Assembly (NCBI GenBank): GCA_947474495.1
Contig: CANJIM010000033.1
Span: forward strand, 1-32,769
DNA length: 32,769 bases
Source of the DNA: Rhodospirillaceae bacterium
GTDB taxonomy: Bacteria; Pseudomonadota; Alphaproteobacteria; SMXQ01
Reading direction: 5' to 3'
The position numbers and the translations under genes were made by a program. Below the pieces are notes generated by a model that saw only the letters and a list, made by a program, of their open reading frames with translations, did not search any database and was not told where the DNA came from. Position 1 is the stretch's first letter; every line of letters begins with the position of its first letter. Of this stretch, positions 1 through 8,055 are shown piece by piece.

Positions 1-140
1 ATCGCAGCGCAGCCTTCGTTGGGGCGGCGCTATCGATTGATCTGCCCCATGACGTGACCTTCAAGCTGAACGGCGAAGCTGTATTCGGCGACGGCATGAC
101 GTCCTTCGACGGATTGGCGATGTTCAGCGCCAAGTTCTGA
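1..140 (+). CDS. C-terminal end of an outer-membrane beta-barrel (autotransporter-type) protein, partial
   Basis: Only the last 45 codons are present, read in the frame starting at base 3, with the 5' end outside the window. The peptide alternates hydrophobic and polar residues (for example FVGAALSID and VTFKLNGEAVFG) and ends in SAKF followed by TGA. A terminal aromatic residue, usually Phe, is the known signal for insertion of beta-barrels by the BAM complex. The pattern fits the last beta-strands of an autotransporter barrel or a related porin. The passenger and the rest of the barrel cannot be seen, so the exact family is inference. Confidence 0.5.
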   Translation, partial: RSAAFVGAALSIDLPHDVTFKLNGEAVFGDGMTSFDGLAMFSAKF

Positions 141-141
141 A

Positions 142-162
142 GCGGCCTCTCTTTTCGGCCGC
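142..162 (+). terminator. weak hairpin just after the barrel gene
   Basis: GCGGCC and GGCCGC form a 6 bp GC stem around a 9-base loop, starting two bases after the stop codon. There is no T-run after it, so it is at best a weak terminator or an mRNA 3' end. Confidence 0.3.
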
Positions 163-636
163 CAACCTAGCTTCAGTGTTGTTAGCGATTAATTTTATGT
201 ATGAATTTCAAGTAGATATAAGTTAACTTCTTTTTCGTGATCGGCACGCCATCTTCGCCCAAGCGCGAATCGCTTTCATCACCACGTTTCACTAATCGCG
301 CCGCCCCTATTTTGTGCAGCGCGCGCAGTGGCCAATTCCCCCTAAGTCATTGACGGAATTTCGCTCTCAGCATAGCCTTCGGCCAGTTAGCCTGCATAAG
401 ACGGGCAACTAAGTCGGGGAGTTATCGCGGGGTTGGACGCAACCAGACTCGCGAGAGAGAAACGGGATCGCGCGGCTAGCTGCTGATCTTCTCGTCATTC
501 GTGCCGTGCTTCGCCAGCGCCGCCGATCTCGGCGCCACGACAGCCGACGAATACCTCCCCCACGGATTATCGGACGGTCGGCTCGCATAGCTTGGCCTCT
601 ATAGAGATGGCCTCATTTTTTGTTCGTGGGAGCAGC
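163..636. other. gene-poor intergenic region upstream of the ABC operon
   Basis: I see no intact gene here. Bases 175-240 are clearly richer in A and T than the surroundings and contain the 10 bp palindrome AAGTTAACTT (220-229). A TTGACG hexamer at 350-355 could be a -35 element, but the hexamer 17 bases downstream (TAGCCT) is a poor -10 match. The promoter of the importer operon must lie in this region or upstream of it. Bases 480-590 contain an orphan signal-peptide-like reading frame, listed separately. Confidence 0.5.
480..590 (+). pseudogene. possible remnant of an exported protein N-terminus
   Basis: This frame reads a hydrophobic stretch (LLIFSSFVPCFASA) followed by ADLGATTADEYLPH and stops at TAG 588-590. 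It looks like a secretion signal with an ASA|AD cleavage site and a short mature start. It is preceded directly by an in-frame TAG (477-479) and has no ATG, GTG or TTG start, only CTG. It may be the decayed 5' end of an outer-membrane or periplasmic protein gene, or chance in GC-rich DNA. Confidence 0.2.
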
Positions 637-1788
637 ATGGTTCGCTTGCAGAATATCAAGAAGTACTTCCAGACCGACTGGGGTCAGGTCGCGGCGATCA
701 ACGACGTCTCGCTGACGATCGAGCCTGGCACCCTGGTCACGCTGCTCGGCCCCTCGGGCTGCGGCAAGACGACGACGCTGCGCTGCATCGCCGGTTTGGA
801 AAAGCCCCATGAAGGCATCATCAAGATCGGCAACGAGACCGTGTTCTCGAGCGCTGAGGGCATTGCCCTGCCGGTCTATCGCCGCCGCATCGGCATGGTC
901 TTTCAGAGCTACGCGATCTGGCCGCACATGACGGTCGCCGAAAACGTCGCCTTTCCGCTCGATGGTACCGGCCTGAAGAAAAGCGAAGTCAACCGTCGCG
1001 TCGAGAACGCCCTCGATCTGGTCGGCCTCGCCGAATATGCCAAGCGTCCGGCGCCACAGCTGTCCGGCGGCCAACAGCAACGCGTCGCCTTGGCGCGCGC
1101 CCTGGTGGCCGAGCCTGAAGTGCTGTTGCTTGACGAGCCGCTGTGCAACCTCGACGCCAAGCTGCGCGTCAGCATGCGCTCGGAAATCCGCGCGCTGCAG
1201 CAGCGTCTCGGTATCACCACCGTCTACGTCACCCACGATCAGCAAGAAGCACTGGCCATCTCCGATCTGGTGGTGGTGATGTCGAAGGGCCGCATCGTCG
1301 AGATGGGCACGCCGGCCGAGCTGTATGAACGGCCGAAGGCCCGCTTCACGGCGGAGTTCATCGGCACCGCCAATGTGCTGCCGGTCGAAGGCGCCTTGCG
1401 CAAGACCAGCGCCGGCCATTGGCAGGCGACCTCGCCGGTCGGCCCGATCGACGTGATGAACAATGCGGCGGAAAACTCCAGCGGCACGCCGCTGGTGATG
1501 ATCCGTCCCGAACATATCCAAGTGTCGGCGACTCCCTTCGCGGAAGCCGGCAACAGCTGGTCGGCCAAGCTGCAGAGTGTCACTTATCTCGGCAATTTCA
1601 CCGAGTGCCAGCTCAACCTCGCCGGCCATGAAGTGACGGCGCAGTTGCCCGGCATTGCCGCGCTCAAGGTGGGCCAGGACGTGATGCTGCGCTTGCCGCC
1701 GGATAAATGCGCCATTGTGCGCGACGACGACCATGGCTCGGCGGTGACTCCGAGCCGTGCGGCTCAGCCTATGGCGGCCGCTGTCTGA
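637..1788 (+). CDS. ABC importer ATP-binding protein (Fe3+/polyamine/phosphonate-type family)
   Basis: This 383-residue cytoplasmic ATPase should power the importer encoded by the next genes. It has a Walker A motif GPSGCGKT (residues 38-45), a Q-loop Gln90, the signature LSGGQ (142-146), Walker B LLLDEP (163-168) and the switch His200. The roughly 130-residue C-terminal extension is expected to fold as a TOBE domain, as in the MalK/FbpC/PotA group. The start is set at ATG 637 because GGGAG lies five bases upstream and the family N-terminus begins at VRLQNIKKYF; an upstream in-frame ATG at 592 would add 15 unrelated residues. The D-loop reads CNLDAKL where SNLDAKL is usual. The family handles ferric iron, polyamines or phosphonates; the substrate is not decided by the ATPase. 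Confidence 0.93.
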   Translation: MVRLQNIKKYFQTDWGQVAAINDVSLTIEPGTLVTLLGPSGCGKTTTLRCIAGLEKPHEGIIKIGNETVFSSAEGIALPVYRRRIGMVFQSYAIWPHMTVAENVAFPLDGTGLKKSEVNRRVENALDLVGLAEYAKRPAPQLSGGQQQRVALARALVAEPEVLLLDEPLCNLDAKLRVSMRSEIRALQQRLGITTVYVTHDQQEALAISDLVVVMSKGRIVEMGTPAELYERPKARFTAEFIGTANVLPVEGALRKTSAGHWQATSPVGPIDVMNNAAENSSGTPLVMIRPEHIQVSATPFAEAGNSWSAKLQSVTYLGNFTECQLNLAGHEVTAQLPGIAALKVGQDVMLRLPPDKCAIVRDDDHGSAVTPSRAAQPMAAAV

Positions 1789-1871
1789 CGGAAAGATGAC
1801 GATCCGTCGCGACGGCGGAGTGAATAGCGTATCGCGAATGTTAAAAAACAAATGATGCAGGAGGCTTTTTT

Positions 1872-2963
1872 ATGAACGGATTTACGACGCTCTCGCCGCG
1901 CAAGACGCGCGGCTTCATCGGCGCGGTGGCGGCGATGGTGATGTCGGCGGCGACGATCGGCGCGGTGCAGGCGCAGGATCTTGGCCCCGCCGGGCAGACC
2001 GGCGCGACCGCCGAGCTGGTGGCCGCGGCCAAGAAGGAAGGCGCGCTGACCTTCTACGGCACGGCGCAGCAAGACGCCTACGACACGATCTGGGCCGAGT
2101 TCATGAAGGACTATCCGCAGATTAAGGTATCGGCGACGCGCGTGCGCACCGCCAACTTCCTTGAGCGCGTCCTGCTTGAATACAAGAGCGGCGACAACAA
2201 GGCCGACGTGGTCCATGCCACCAGCGAACTTGCCGAGCTGGAAGAAGCCGGCGCGATCGAGCCCTACTTGGGCGTCGATAAGGCGCAGCAGGAGCGCTAC
2301 CGCTTCCCGGCGCCGAAGAACATGCCCGGCCTCGTCACCGACGCGCTGCTGGTCAAGTTCGTCGACTACAACACCAACATGCTGAAGCCGAGCGAACTGC
2401 CGAAGACCTGGGACGACCTGCTCGATCCGAAGTGGAAGGGCAAGCTCGCGCTCGACATCGAAGGCTACGAATGGTTCGCCGCCATGTGGCAGACCATGGG
2501 CCCGGAAAAGGCCGACAAGTTCATGAAGGGCCTGGCCCAGAACGTCGTGCTGCGCGAAGGCGCGACGCAGATCATGGAATTGATGGTCGCCGGCGAATTC
2601 CCGATCTCGGTCGAAGCTTATGGCCATCGCATCGCCGACTTCCAGAAGCAGGGCGCGCCGGTGGACGTGGTGAAGCCGGTGTTTCAGCCGGTGACGGTCA
2701 TCCCGTCCTATTACGGCTCGATCAAGACGGCGAAGCACCCGAACGCCGCCAAGCTGGCGCTGCATTGGCTGGCGTCGGATCGCGGTCAGGCGGCTCAGGC
2801 GAAAGCCGGCCGCGTGCCCGTGCTCAAGACCGGCGTCGAACACCCGGTGCTGAAGTGGCTCGACGAAGGCAATCCGCAGACCTTCGTGATCCAGCCGAAG
2901 GGCATCGACTACACGGAAGTCGCGAAGCAGTTCAACAGCTACTTCGTGCGCAACAAGAAGTAA
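1872..2963 (+). CDS. periplasmic ABC substrate-binding protein (family 1, Fe3+-type fold)
   Basis: This 363-residue exported protein captures the ligand for the importer. It has a Sec signal peptide with a hydrophobic core (GAVAAMVMSAATIGA) and a predicted cut after VQA (residue 34). The mature start (ELVAAAKKEGALTFYGTAQ) is the opening typical of ferric-iron and 2-aminoethylphosphonate binding proteins, and the WDDLLDPKWKGKLALD stretch is also characteristic of that group. A clear ribosome site, GCAGGAGG, lies upstream of the ATG. The gene follows the ATPase after 83 bp. The conserved tyrosine pair of true ferric-binding proteins is not obvious to me (VIPSYYGSI is the nearest tyrosine-rich site), so an organic ligand is equally possible. 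The hydrolase that follows makes an organic ligand more attractive. Confidence 0.9.
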   Translation: MNGFTTLSPRKTRGFIGAVAAMVMSAATIGAVQAQDLGPAGQTGATAELVAAAKKEGALTFYGTAQQDAYDTIWAEFMKDYPQIKVSATRVRTANFLERVLLEYKSGDNKADVVHATSELAELEEAGAIEPYLGVDKAQQERYRFPAPKNMPGLVTDALLVKFVDYNTNMLKPSELPKTWDDLLDPKWKGKLALDIEGYEWFAAMWQTMGPEKADKFMKGLAQNVVLREGATQIMELMVAGEFPISVEAYGHRIADFQKQGAPVDVVKPVFQPVTVIPSYYGSIKTAKHPNAAKLALHWLASDRGQAAQAKAGRVPVLKTGVEHPVLKWLDEGNPQTFVIQPKGIDYTEVAKQFNSYFVRNKK

Positions 2964-2980
2964 CGCCTGCCTGAATCGCG

Positions 2981-3010
2981 CGAGGCCCATTGCATCTGCG
3001 ATGGGCCTCG
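2981..3010 (+). terminator. intra-operon hairpin after the binding-protein gene
   Basis: CGAGGCCCAT (2981-2990) pairs perfectly with ATGGGCCTCG (3001-3010) around a 10-base loop. There is no T-run, so full termination is unlikely. Its position, 17 bases after the binding-protein stop, matches the well-known hairpins that protect binding-protein mRNA and lower expression of the downstream transporter genes. Confidence 0.6.
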
Positions 3011-3049
3011 TGTCGTTCAAACGGGCGTAGAGGGGCGTGGGGTAAGGGG

Positions 3050-4201
3050 ATGAAGTTGGAGAAATTCGAGCGGCCTTATGGCGACGTGCGCGACATCATG
3101 CTCGCGCGCGCCAAGCACGGCCGCAATCCGCTCGACAATGTCGACTACGAGACCGCGCGGGCGATCCTCGAGCGGTTGACCTCGACCGAGCGCGACGCCT
3201 GGGCGGCTGCCTTCAGCGCCGCCGCCGCGCCCTATGAGGCCAAGGCGCGCGATGCGGCCGGGCGCGGCGATGCGCGCGCCGCCGCCGCCAATTGGAAACT
3301 CGCCTACGGCTTTCTCCGGGCGGCGCGCTATCCGGCGCCCAATTCGGCGGGCAAGAAGCTCGCCTACAAGAAATCGCAAAACGCCTACCGCGCGCTGGAG
3401 GCCTATGCCGCCTCGCCGCTGCAGCTCGTCGTCATCCCCTTCCAGGGCAAGCCGGGCGAGGGGACGGAGATCGTCGCCTATCTGCGCCTGCCGAAAACAG
3501 GAACCGCGCCTTATCCGGTGGTGATGATCTGGGGCGGCATCGATTCCTTCAAGGAAGAGCGCCGCGTCGAGCGCTATCTCAAGGCCGGCATGGCAACGCT
3601 GTCGATCGACATGCCGGGCGTCGGCGAAGCGCCGCTCGCCGGCTCCGAGGATGCCGAGCGCATGTGGGACCCGATCTTCGACTGGATCGCCGCCAAGCCG
3701 GCGCTCGACGCCACGCGCGTCGCCGTCGTCGGCTGCAGCACCGGCGGCTATTGGGCGACCAAGCTCGCCCACACGCACAAACATCGCCTCGCCGCCGCCA
3801 TCAATCACGGCGGCCCGGCGCATTTCGCCTTTACCGAAGAATGGATCCACGAGGCGGCGCACGGCGAATATCCGTTCGATCTGGCCGAGACGCTGGCCTG
3901 CGCTTTCGGCCGTGCCAGCTTCGAGGAGTGGGTGGCCTACGCGCCCAAGCTCTCGCTGCTCGACATGGGCCTGCTCGACAAGCCCTGTGCGCCACTGCTC
4001 TGTGTCAATGGCGTCGACGATTCGGTGTTTCCCATCCGCGATCATTATCTGCTGCTGCAGCACGGCAACGCGAAATCGGCGCGCTTTTTCCCCGGCGGCC
4101 ATATGGGCCACGGCGACGGCTGGGACGTCACCGATACGCTGGTGGGTTGGCTTGCCGGCCATCTGCTGCCGGCGGCAGCGCGCGACAAGGTGCAGGCATG
4201 A
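3050..4201 (+). CDS. alpha/beta hydrolase with N-terminal helical domain (FrsA/DUF1100-like)
   Basis: This 383-residue soluble enzyme probably cleaves an ester or a C-C bond by a Ser-His-Asp triad. The nucleophile is Ser230 in GCSTGG (228-233), the acid is Asp323 or Asp324 in NGVDDSVFP, and the base is His351 or His354 in GGHMGHG. A likely oxyanion region is WGGIDSFKEE (161-170). The first ~120 residues are helical and cap-like, as in FrsA-type esterases and 2,6-dihydroxypseudooxynicotine hydrolase. ATG 3050 is preferred over the upstream ATG at 2990 because it has AAGGGG just upstream and avoids reading through the hairpin. The gene sits between the binding-protein and permease genes of one importer, all on the same strand, so it may process the imported compound. 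No signal peptide is seen, so it should act in the cytoplasm. Confidence 0.85.
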   Translation: MKLEKFERPYGDVRDIMLARAKHGRNPLDNVDYETARAILERLTSTERDAWAAAFSAAAAPYEAKARDAAGRGDARAAAANWKLAYGFLRAARYPAPNSAGKKLAYKKSQNAYRALEAYAASPLQLVVIPFQGKPGEGTEIVAYLRLPKTGTAPYPVVMIWGGIDSFKEERRVERYLKAGMATLSIDMPGVGEAPLAGSEDAERMWDPIFDWIAAKPALDATRVAVVGCSTGGYWATKLAHTHKHRLAAAINHGGPAHFAFTEEWIHEAAHGEYPFDLAETLACAFGRASFEEWVAYAPKLSLLDMGLLDKPCAPLLCVNGVDDSVFPIRDHYLLLQHGNAKSARFFPGGHMGHGDGWDVTDTLVGWLAGHLLPAAARDKVQA

Positions 4202-4235
4202 GACCCGTATTTCGTAGCATAAGGACAATCAAGGC

Positions 4236-6005
4236 ATGACGGCCGAGACCCCAAGCCTGGCGACCATTCCCCCGGCGGCCCCGTTGGGCGCGCGGAGCAG
4301 GGGCGGCTTCGATTTCAGCCGCCTGACCCTGTGGGTCGTCGTCGCCTTCCTGGTCTATCAGGTGATTGTGCCGCTCGCCTTCCTGCTGTGGGGCAGCTTG
4401 AAGACAAGCCGGCCGACCGACGACGATTACCTCAGCCTCAGCCTCACGCTGGAGAACTACACGAGCGCCCTGGGCGGTCACGAGTTCTGGGAGGCGATGG
4501 GCAACACGGTTATCTACGCCACCGGCTCCACCGTGCTCTCCGCCCTCATCGGCATCGCGCTCGCCATCGTCGTGGCGCGCACCGACGCGCCGTTCCGCAG
4601 CACCATCTCGACTCTGACTTATGTGCGCATCATCATTCCCGGCCTGTTGACGGCGATCGCCTGGGTGTTCCTCGGCAGCCCGAAGATCGGCATTCTCAAC
4701 GGTATCTGGAAGAACCTGACCGGCTCGACCGAGCCGCTGTTCGACATGTACAGCATGGGCGGCATGATCATCGCCCAAGGGCTCGACACCTTCCCGCTGG
4801 TGTTCCTCACCGTCGTCGCCGCGCTCAAATCGATGGATCCGGCGCTCGAAGAGGCGGCCTTCACCTCCGGCAAGTCGCTCGTCTATACCTTCCGCCGCAT
4901 CACCATGCCGATGATCCAGCCGGCCGTGGTGGCGTCCTGCATTCTGGTGTTCATCCACAACCTCGAATCCTTCGAGGTGCCGCTGGTGCTCGGCCTGCCG
5001 ATCAAGACCTTCGTGCTCAGCACGGAAATCTTCTTCAAGACGACCTATGTGCCGTCCGATTACGGCGCGGCGGGCGCCTATGGCGTGCTGCTGCTCGTCA
5101 TCGCCCTGGCCGGCGTCTACATCTACCAACGCATGACGCGGCGCGCCTATGCCTTCGTCACCGTCTCGGGCAAGGCGTTCCGCCCGCGCATCATCGAGCT
5201 CGGCAAGTGGCGCTGGCCGGTCGGCCTCGCCTGCCTGTTCATCGTGTTCGTCGCCGTCATCATGCCGACGCTGGTGCTGGTCTGGGCCTCGTTCATGCGC
5301 TTCTTCCAGCAGCCGTCGATGCGCGCGATTGAATCCATGAGCTTCGCCAACTACCAGCTGGTGTTCAAGAACTCGACGGTGATCAGCGGCATCCAGAACA
5401 GCCTGCTGCTCGGCGTCGGCTCGGCGACCTTCGTGGTGCTGTTCGTCAGCATCATTTCCTGGATCGTCATCCGCACCAAGATCCCCGGCCGCAAGGCGCT
5501 CGATTTCCTCGCCTTCGTGCCGCAAGCGGTGCCTTCGGTGCTGTTCGGCGTGGCCATGCTGTGGCTCTACCTGGTGGTGCCGCTGCCGATCTACGGCACC
5601 CTGTGGGTGATCTTGCTCGCCTACATCACGCGCTACATGCCGCACGGCATGCGAATCGTGTCGGTCGGCATGCTGCAGTTCCACCCCGAGCTGGAAGAGG
5701 CGGCCTATGCCTGCGGCGCCTCCTGGTGGCGCATGTTCCGCAAGGTGCTGCTGCCGCTGCTGCGGCCGGTGATCGTCACCGCCTGGATCTGGACGATGAT
5801 CCACGCCTTCCGCGAGTTGGCGATCTCGGCGATCTTGTCGGGGCCGGAAACCCGCACCGTCGGCGTCGCCATCTACAGCCTATGGACGGAAGGCTCCTTC
5901 GGCCTGATCTCGGCCTTCTCGGTGCTGATCATCCTGGTGCTGATCGCGGTGTCGTTCACCGCCGAGATGATCGGCCGACGGTTTGGCGTTGCCGGCGTGA
6001 GATAG
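4236..6005 (+). CDS. ABC importer permease, two fused membrane halves (FbpB-like)
   Basis: This 589-residue inner-membrane protein forms the whole channel of the importer, since it carries two copies of the permease domain. Each half has the cytoplasmic EAA loop that docks on the ATPase: EEAAFTSG at residues 205-212 and EEAAYACG at 487-494, each followed by a basic segment and PM/PL-x2-P. About 12 hydrophobic segments are visible, starting with residues 32-52. The length and duplication match FbpB-type permeases of ferric iron and phosphonate importers, which function with one ATPase dimer and one binding protein. It lies 34 bp after the hydrolase gene and is the last gene of the operon, followed by a strong terminator. 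Confidence 0.93.
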   Translation: MTAETPSLATIPPAAPLGARSRGGFDFSRLTLWVVVAFLVYQVIVPLAFLLWGSLKTSRPTDDDYLSLSLTLENYTSALGGHEFWEAMGNTVIYATGSTVLSALIGIALAIVVARTDAPFRSTISTLTYVRIIIPGLLTAIAWVFLGSPKIGILNGIWKNLTGSTEPLFDMYSMGGMIIAQGLDTFPLVFLTVVAALKSMDPALEEAAFTSGKSLVYTFRRITMPMIQPAVVASCILVFIHNLESFEVPLVLGLPIKTFVLSTEIFFKTTYVPSDYGAAGAYGVLLLVIALAGVYIYQRMTRRAYAFVTVSGKAFRPRIIELGKWRWPVGLACLFIVFVAVIMPTLVLVWASFMRFFQQPSMRAIESMSFANYQLVFKNSTVISGIQNSLLLGVGSATFVVLFVSIISWIVIRTKIPGRKALDFLAFVPQAVPSVLFGVAMLWLYLVVPLPIYGTLWVILLAYITRYMPHGMRIVSVGMLQFHPELEEAAYACGASWWRMFRKVLLPLLRPVIVTAWIWTMIHAFRELAISAILSGPETRTVGVAIYSLWTEGSFGLISAFSVLIILVLIAVSFTAEMIGRRFGVAGVR

Positions 6006-6029
6006 CGCCGCAGACATGGAATGAAAAAA

Positions 6030-6056
6030 GGGCCGCTCGAAAGAGCGGCCCTTTTT
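6030..6056. terminator. bidirectional rho-independent terminator
   Basis: GGGCCGCTC (6030-6038) pairs with GAGCGGCCC (6043-6051) around the tetraloop GAAA, with an A-run before and TTTTT after. It lies between two convergent genes and can stop both the importer operon and the cytochrome gene. Confidence 0.93.
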
Positions 6057-6078
6057 GTTTGATCACGGCGCGCGCGGG

Positions 6079-7380
6079 TTACTTCCCCTTGCGCACGTCC
6101 TTCACCGCGCTATCCACGCCGGACCAAGCTTTCTTGTCCGTGTAGCGGGCGCGTAGGAACTTCACCAGCGCGGTCATCTCGGCTTCCGAGAGTTGCGGGC
6201 CGAGGGCCGGCATCGAGCGGCCGAGCGCGCCGGTCGGCGGGCGGATGCCGTTCCAGATGGCATGGACGACGCTGCCGGGATCGGGGGCGTGGATCGAGCT
6301 TTGCAAGGCGAGCGGCACGCTGCCGCCGTTGTTGCGATGGCACTGCGCGCAGCGCTGCTCGAACACTTTCGCCCCGGCGGCGAATTCGGCCGGCACGGCC
6401 GGCGCCTCCGGGTTGCCCCATTCGCGTTTGACGGCGGCGGCGCGGGCGGCGGTTGCGTCGATCTTCGGCGCGCCGGTGCGCAGCGTTTCGACATAAGACG
6501 CGATGGCGAAGACGTCGATCTCGTTCTGGTTTTGCAGGGCGTTGACCACCGGGGTCATCGGGCCCGCCGCCATGCCATGGTTGGCATGCCAGCCGTCCAT
6601 CAGATAGACGACCAACTCCTGCTGGGTCCACGGCATCTGCGAGTAAGCATCCTTGTTGAGCGGCGGCGCGACCCAACCTTCGGCGAGACCGCCGCCGTAA
6701 GCCGGGCTGGTTTCCGCGCCCATCAGGTTGCGCGGCGTGTGGCAGGCGCCACAATGGCCGAGGCCTTCGACCAGATAGGCGCCCTCGTTCCACTGGGCGT
6801 CGCGCGTCGGATCGGGCTTGAACGGCGACTTGTCGAGGAACAGCGCCTTCCAGACATAGAGCGTCTGGCGGATGTTGAACGGGAAGGGCAGCTCGTTCTT
6901 GTGCGGCGCCTCCTTCACCGGCTGCACGCCGGCCATCAGGTAGGCATAGATCGCGTCGACGTCTTCGACCTTCACCTTGGTGAAATGGTCGTAGGGGAAG
7001 GCCGGATAGAGATGATTGCCCTTGCGGTCGACACCCTCTTTGAGGGCGCGGCGGAAGGCCTCCTTGGACCAGCCGCCGATGCCGGTATCGACGTCGGGCG
7101 TGATGTTGGTGGTGTAGATGGTGCCGAACGGCGTCGGCAGCGGCAGGTTGCCGGCGAACGGCTCGCCGTCCTCGCGCGTGTGGCAGGCGGTGCAGTCGCC
7201 GTAATTGGCGAGCACGCGGCCGCGATCGACCAGCGCCTGGTCGAAGCTGGCGGGGTCCGGCTTGGCGATGGCGGCGATCTCCGGCTGACGCGCCAAGAGG
7301 AACAGGCCGACGACGCCGACGATGGCGAGCACCACGGCGAGACCGAGCAGAGTCCAAGCCTTGTTGCGTTTTGTTCTCAT
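6079..7380 (-). CDS. membrane-anchored triheme cytochrome c (electron acceptor of a periplasmic dehydrogenase)
   Basis: This 433-residue protein should carry electrons from the molybdenum hydroxylase encoded divergently to the respiratory chain. It has an N-terminal hydrophobic anchor (residues 8-30) without an obvious cleavage site and three covalent heme sites: CTACH (63-67), CGACH (210-214) and CAQCH (344-348). The three-domain layout is that of the cytochrome subunit of membrane alcohol/aldehyde dehydrogenases and nicotinate-dehydrogenase-type enzymes. Met residues that may be axial ligands include those in [11 protein letters not shown] and GRSMPALGP. The gene is separated from the [2Fe-2S] subunit gene by a 202 bp shared promoter region, which suggests coordinated control. 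It faces the importer operon across a bidirectional terminator. Confidence 0.92.
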   Translation of the reverse strand: MRTKRNKAWTLLGLAVVLAIVGVVGLFLLARQPEIAAIAKPDPASFDQALVDRGRVLANYGDCTACHTREDGEPFAGNLPLPTPFGTIYTTNITPDVDTGIGGWSKEAFRRALKEGVDRKGNHLYPAFPYDHFTKVKVEDVDAIYAYLMAGVQPVKEAPHKNELPFPFNIRQTLYVWKALFLDKSPFKPDPTRDAQWNEGAYLVEGLGHCGACHTPRNLMGAETSPAYGGGLAEGWVAPPLNKDAYSQMPWTQQELVVYLMDGWHANHGMAAGPMTPVVNALQNQNEIDVFAIASYVETLRTGAPKIDATAARAAAVKREWGNPEAPAVPAEFAAGAKVFEQRCAQCHRNNGGSVPLALQSSIHAPDPGSVVHAIWNGIRPPTGALGRSMPALGPQLSEAEMTALVKFLRARYTDKKAWSGVDSAVKDVRKGK

Positions 7381-7406
7381 TGGAAGATCCCCTGCTGGTC
7401 GATCGC

Positions 7407-7428
7407 GTTATATCCGCCGCGATATAAC
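7407..7428. promoter_or_regulatory. perfect inverted repeat in the divergent promoter (candidate operator / paired -10 elements)
   Basis: GTTATATC (7407-7414) and GATATAAC (7421-7428) are exact inverted copies separated by six bases. Each arm, read outward, contains TATAAC, a good -10 match, so the dyad could be a repressor site, two back-to-back -10 boxes, or both. The left arm lies 27 bases upstream of the cytochrome start codon. Confidence 0.55.
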
Positions 7429-7460
7429 CGCTACGAGTGCTGCGGTTGCGACCGCATATA

Positions 7461-7481
7461 GTCCGGTAGAATCTACCAGAC
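7461..7481. promoter_or_regulatory. 21 bp near-perfect palindrome (candidate TetR/GntR-type operator)
   Basis: The left arm GTCCGGTAGA (7461-7470) and the right arm TCTACCAGAC (7472-7481) match at 9 of 10 pairs around a central A. Length, odd symmetry and position between two divergent catabolic genes fit an operator bound by a dimeric repressor. No regulator gene of that class lies next to it. Confidence 0.55.
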
Positions 7482-7582
7482 GAGCATTATTCTTAGGGCT
7501 ATTATTGCGAGAACAGCGTGAAGCTGGCAAGCGCCGCGGGGACAGGGCCCTCGATTGCGCGCATTCGGTGAAAGGGACCGCT

Positions 7583-8044
7583 ATGGAATTTTCGCTCACC
7601 ATCAATGGCAGCGTCCAGAAAGTGGACGTCGATCCGGAGACGCCGCTCCTCTGGGTGCTGCGCGAGAACGTCGGGCTGACCGGCACGAAATACGGCTGCG
7701 GCATCGCGCGCTGCGGCGCCTGCACCATTCACGTCGACGGCCAGGCAGCGAAGGCCTGCCAATATCCGGCGTCCGCCGCGGTCGGCAAGAAGATCACCAC
7801 CATCGAAGGCCTGTCGAAAGATAGCTCGCATCCGGTCCAGGTCGCCTGGATGGAAGTCGGCGTGCCGCAATGCGGTTATTGTCAAAGTGGGCAGATCATG
7901 GCGGCCTCCGCCCTGCTCGCCAAACGCAAGAAGCCGACCGAAGCGGAGATCGAGGCGGCCATGGCCGACAACCTCTGCCGCTGCGGCACGTACTTGAAGA
8001 TCAAAGAGGCGATCAATCGCGCCGCCAAGATCGAGCAGAGCTAG
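7583..8044 (+). CDS. [2Fe-2S] subunit of a molybdenum hydroxylase (isoquinoline 1-oxidoreductase alpha-like)
   Basis: This 153-residue protein carries the two iron-sulfur clusters that pass electrons from the molybdenum cofactor. The plant-type cluster uses Cys39, Cys44, Cys47 and Cys59 ([12 protein letters not shown]), and the second uses Cys97, Cys100, Cys132 and Cys134 (CGYC and LCRCG). The length and the GxGCGxxxCGAC form are those of IorA-type small subunits in the xanthine dehydrogenase family. ATG 7583 is chosen because AAAGGGA lies about seven bases upstream and the family N-terminus begins at MEFSLTING. The partner gene starts 11 bases after the stop, so the two are co-transcribed. 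There is no signal peptide; such subunits are known to be exported folded with the Tat-tagged large subunit. Confidence 0.95.
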   Translation: MEFSLTINGSVQKVDVDPETPLLWVLRENVGLTGTKYGCGIARCGACTIHVDGQAAKACQYPASAAVGKKITTIEGLSKDSSHPVQVAWMEVGVPQCGYCQSGQIMAASALLAKRKKPTEAEIEAAMADNLCRCGTYLKIKEAINRAAKIEQS

Positions 8045-8055
8045 GGGAGGCTGAC

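Noticed and set aside
592-636. Upstream ATG 592 as start of the ATPase
   Set aside because: Adds 15 residues unlike the family and lacks a ribosome site; GGGAG precedes ATG 637.
613-1851. 412-residue open frame on the minus strand opposite the ATPase gene
   Set aside because: Shadow of the GC-rich ATPase gene; the opposite frame has all ABC motifs, ribosome site and correct length.
4128-5804. 558-residue open frame on the minus strand opposite the permease
   Set aside because: His/Asp/Gly/Arg-rich composition without domains, typical of the antisense frame of a GC-rich membrane-protein gene.
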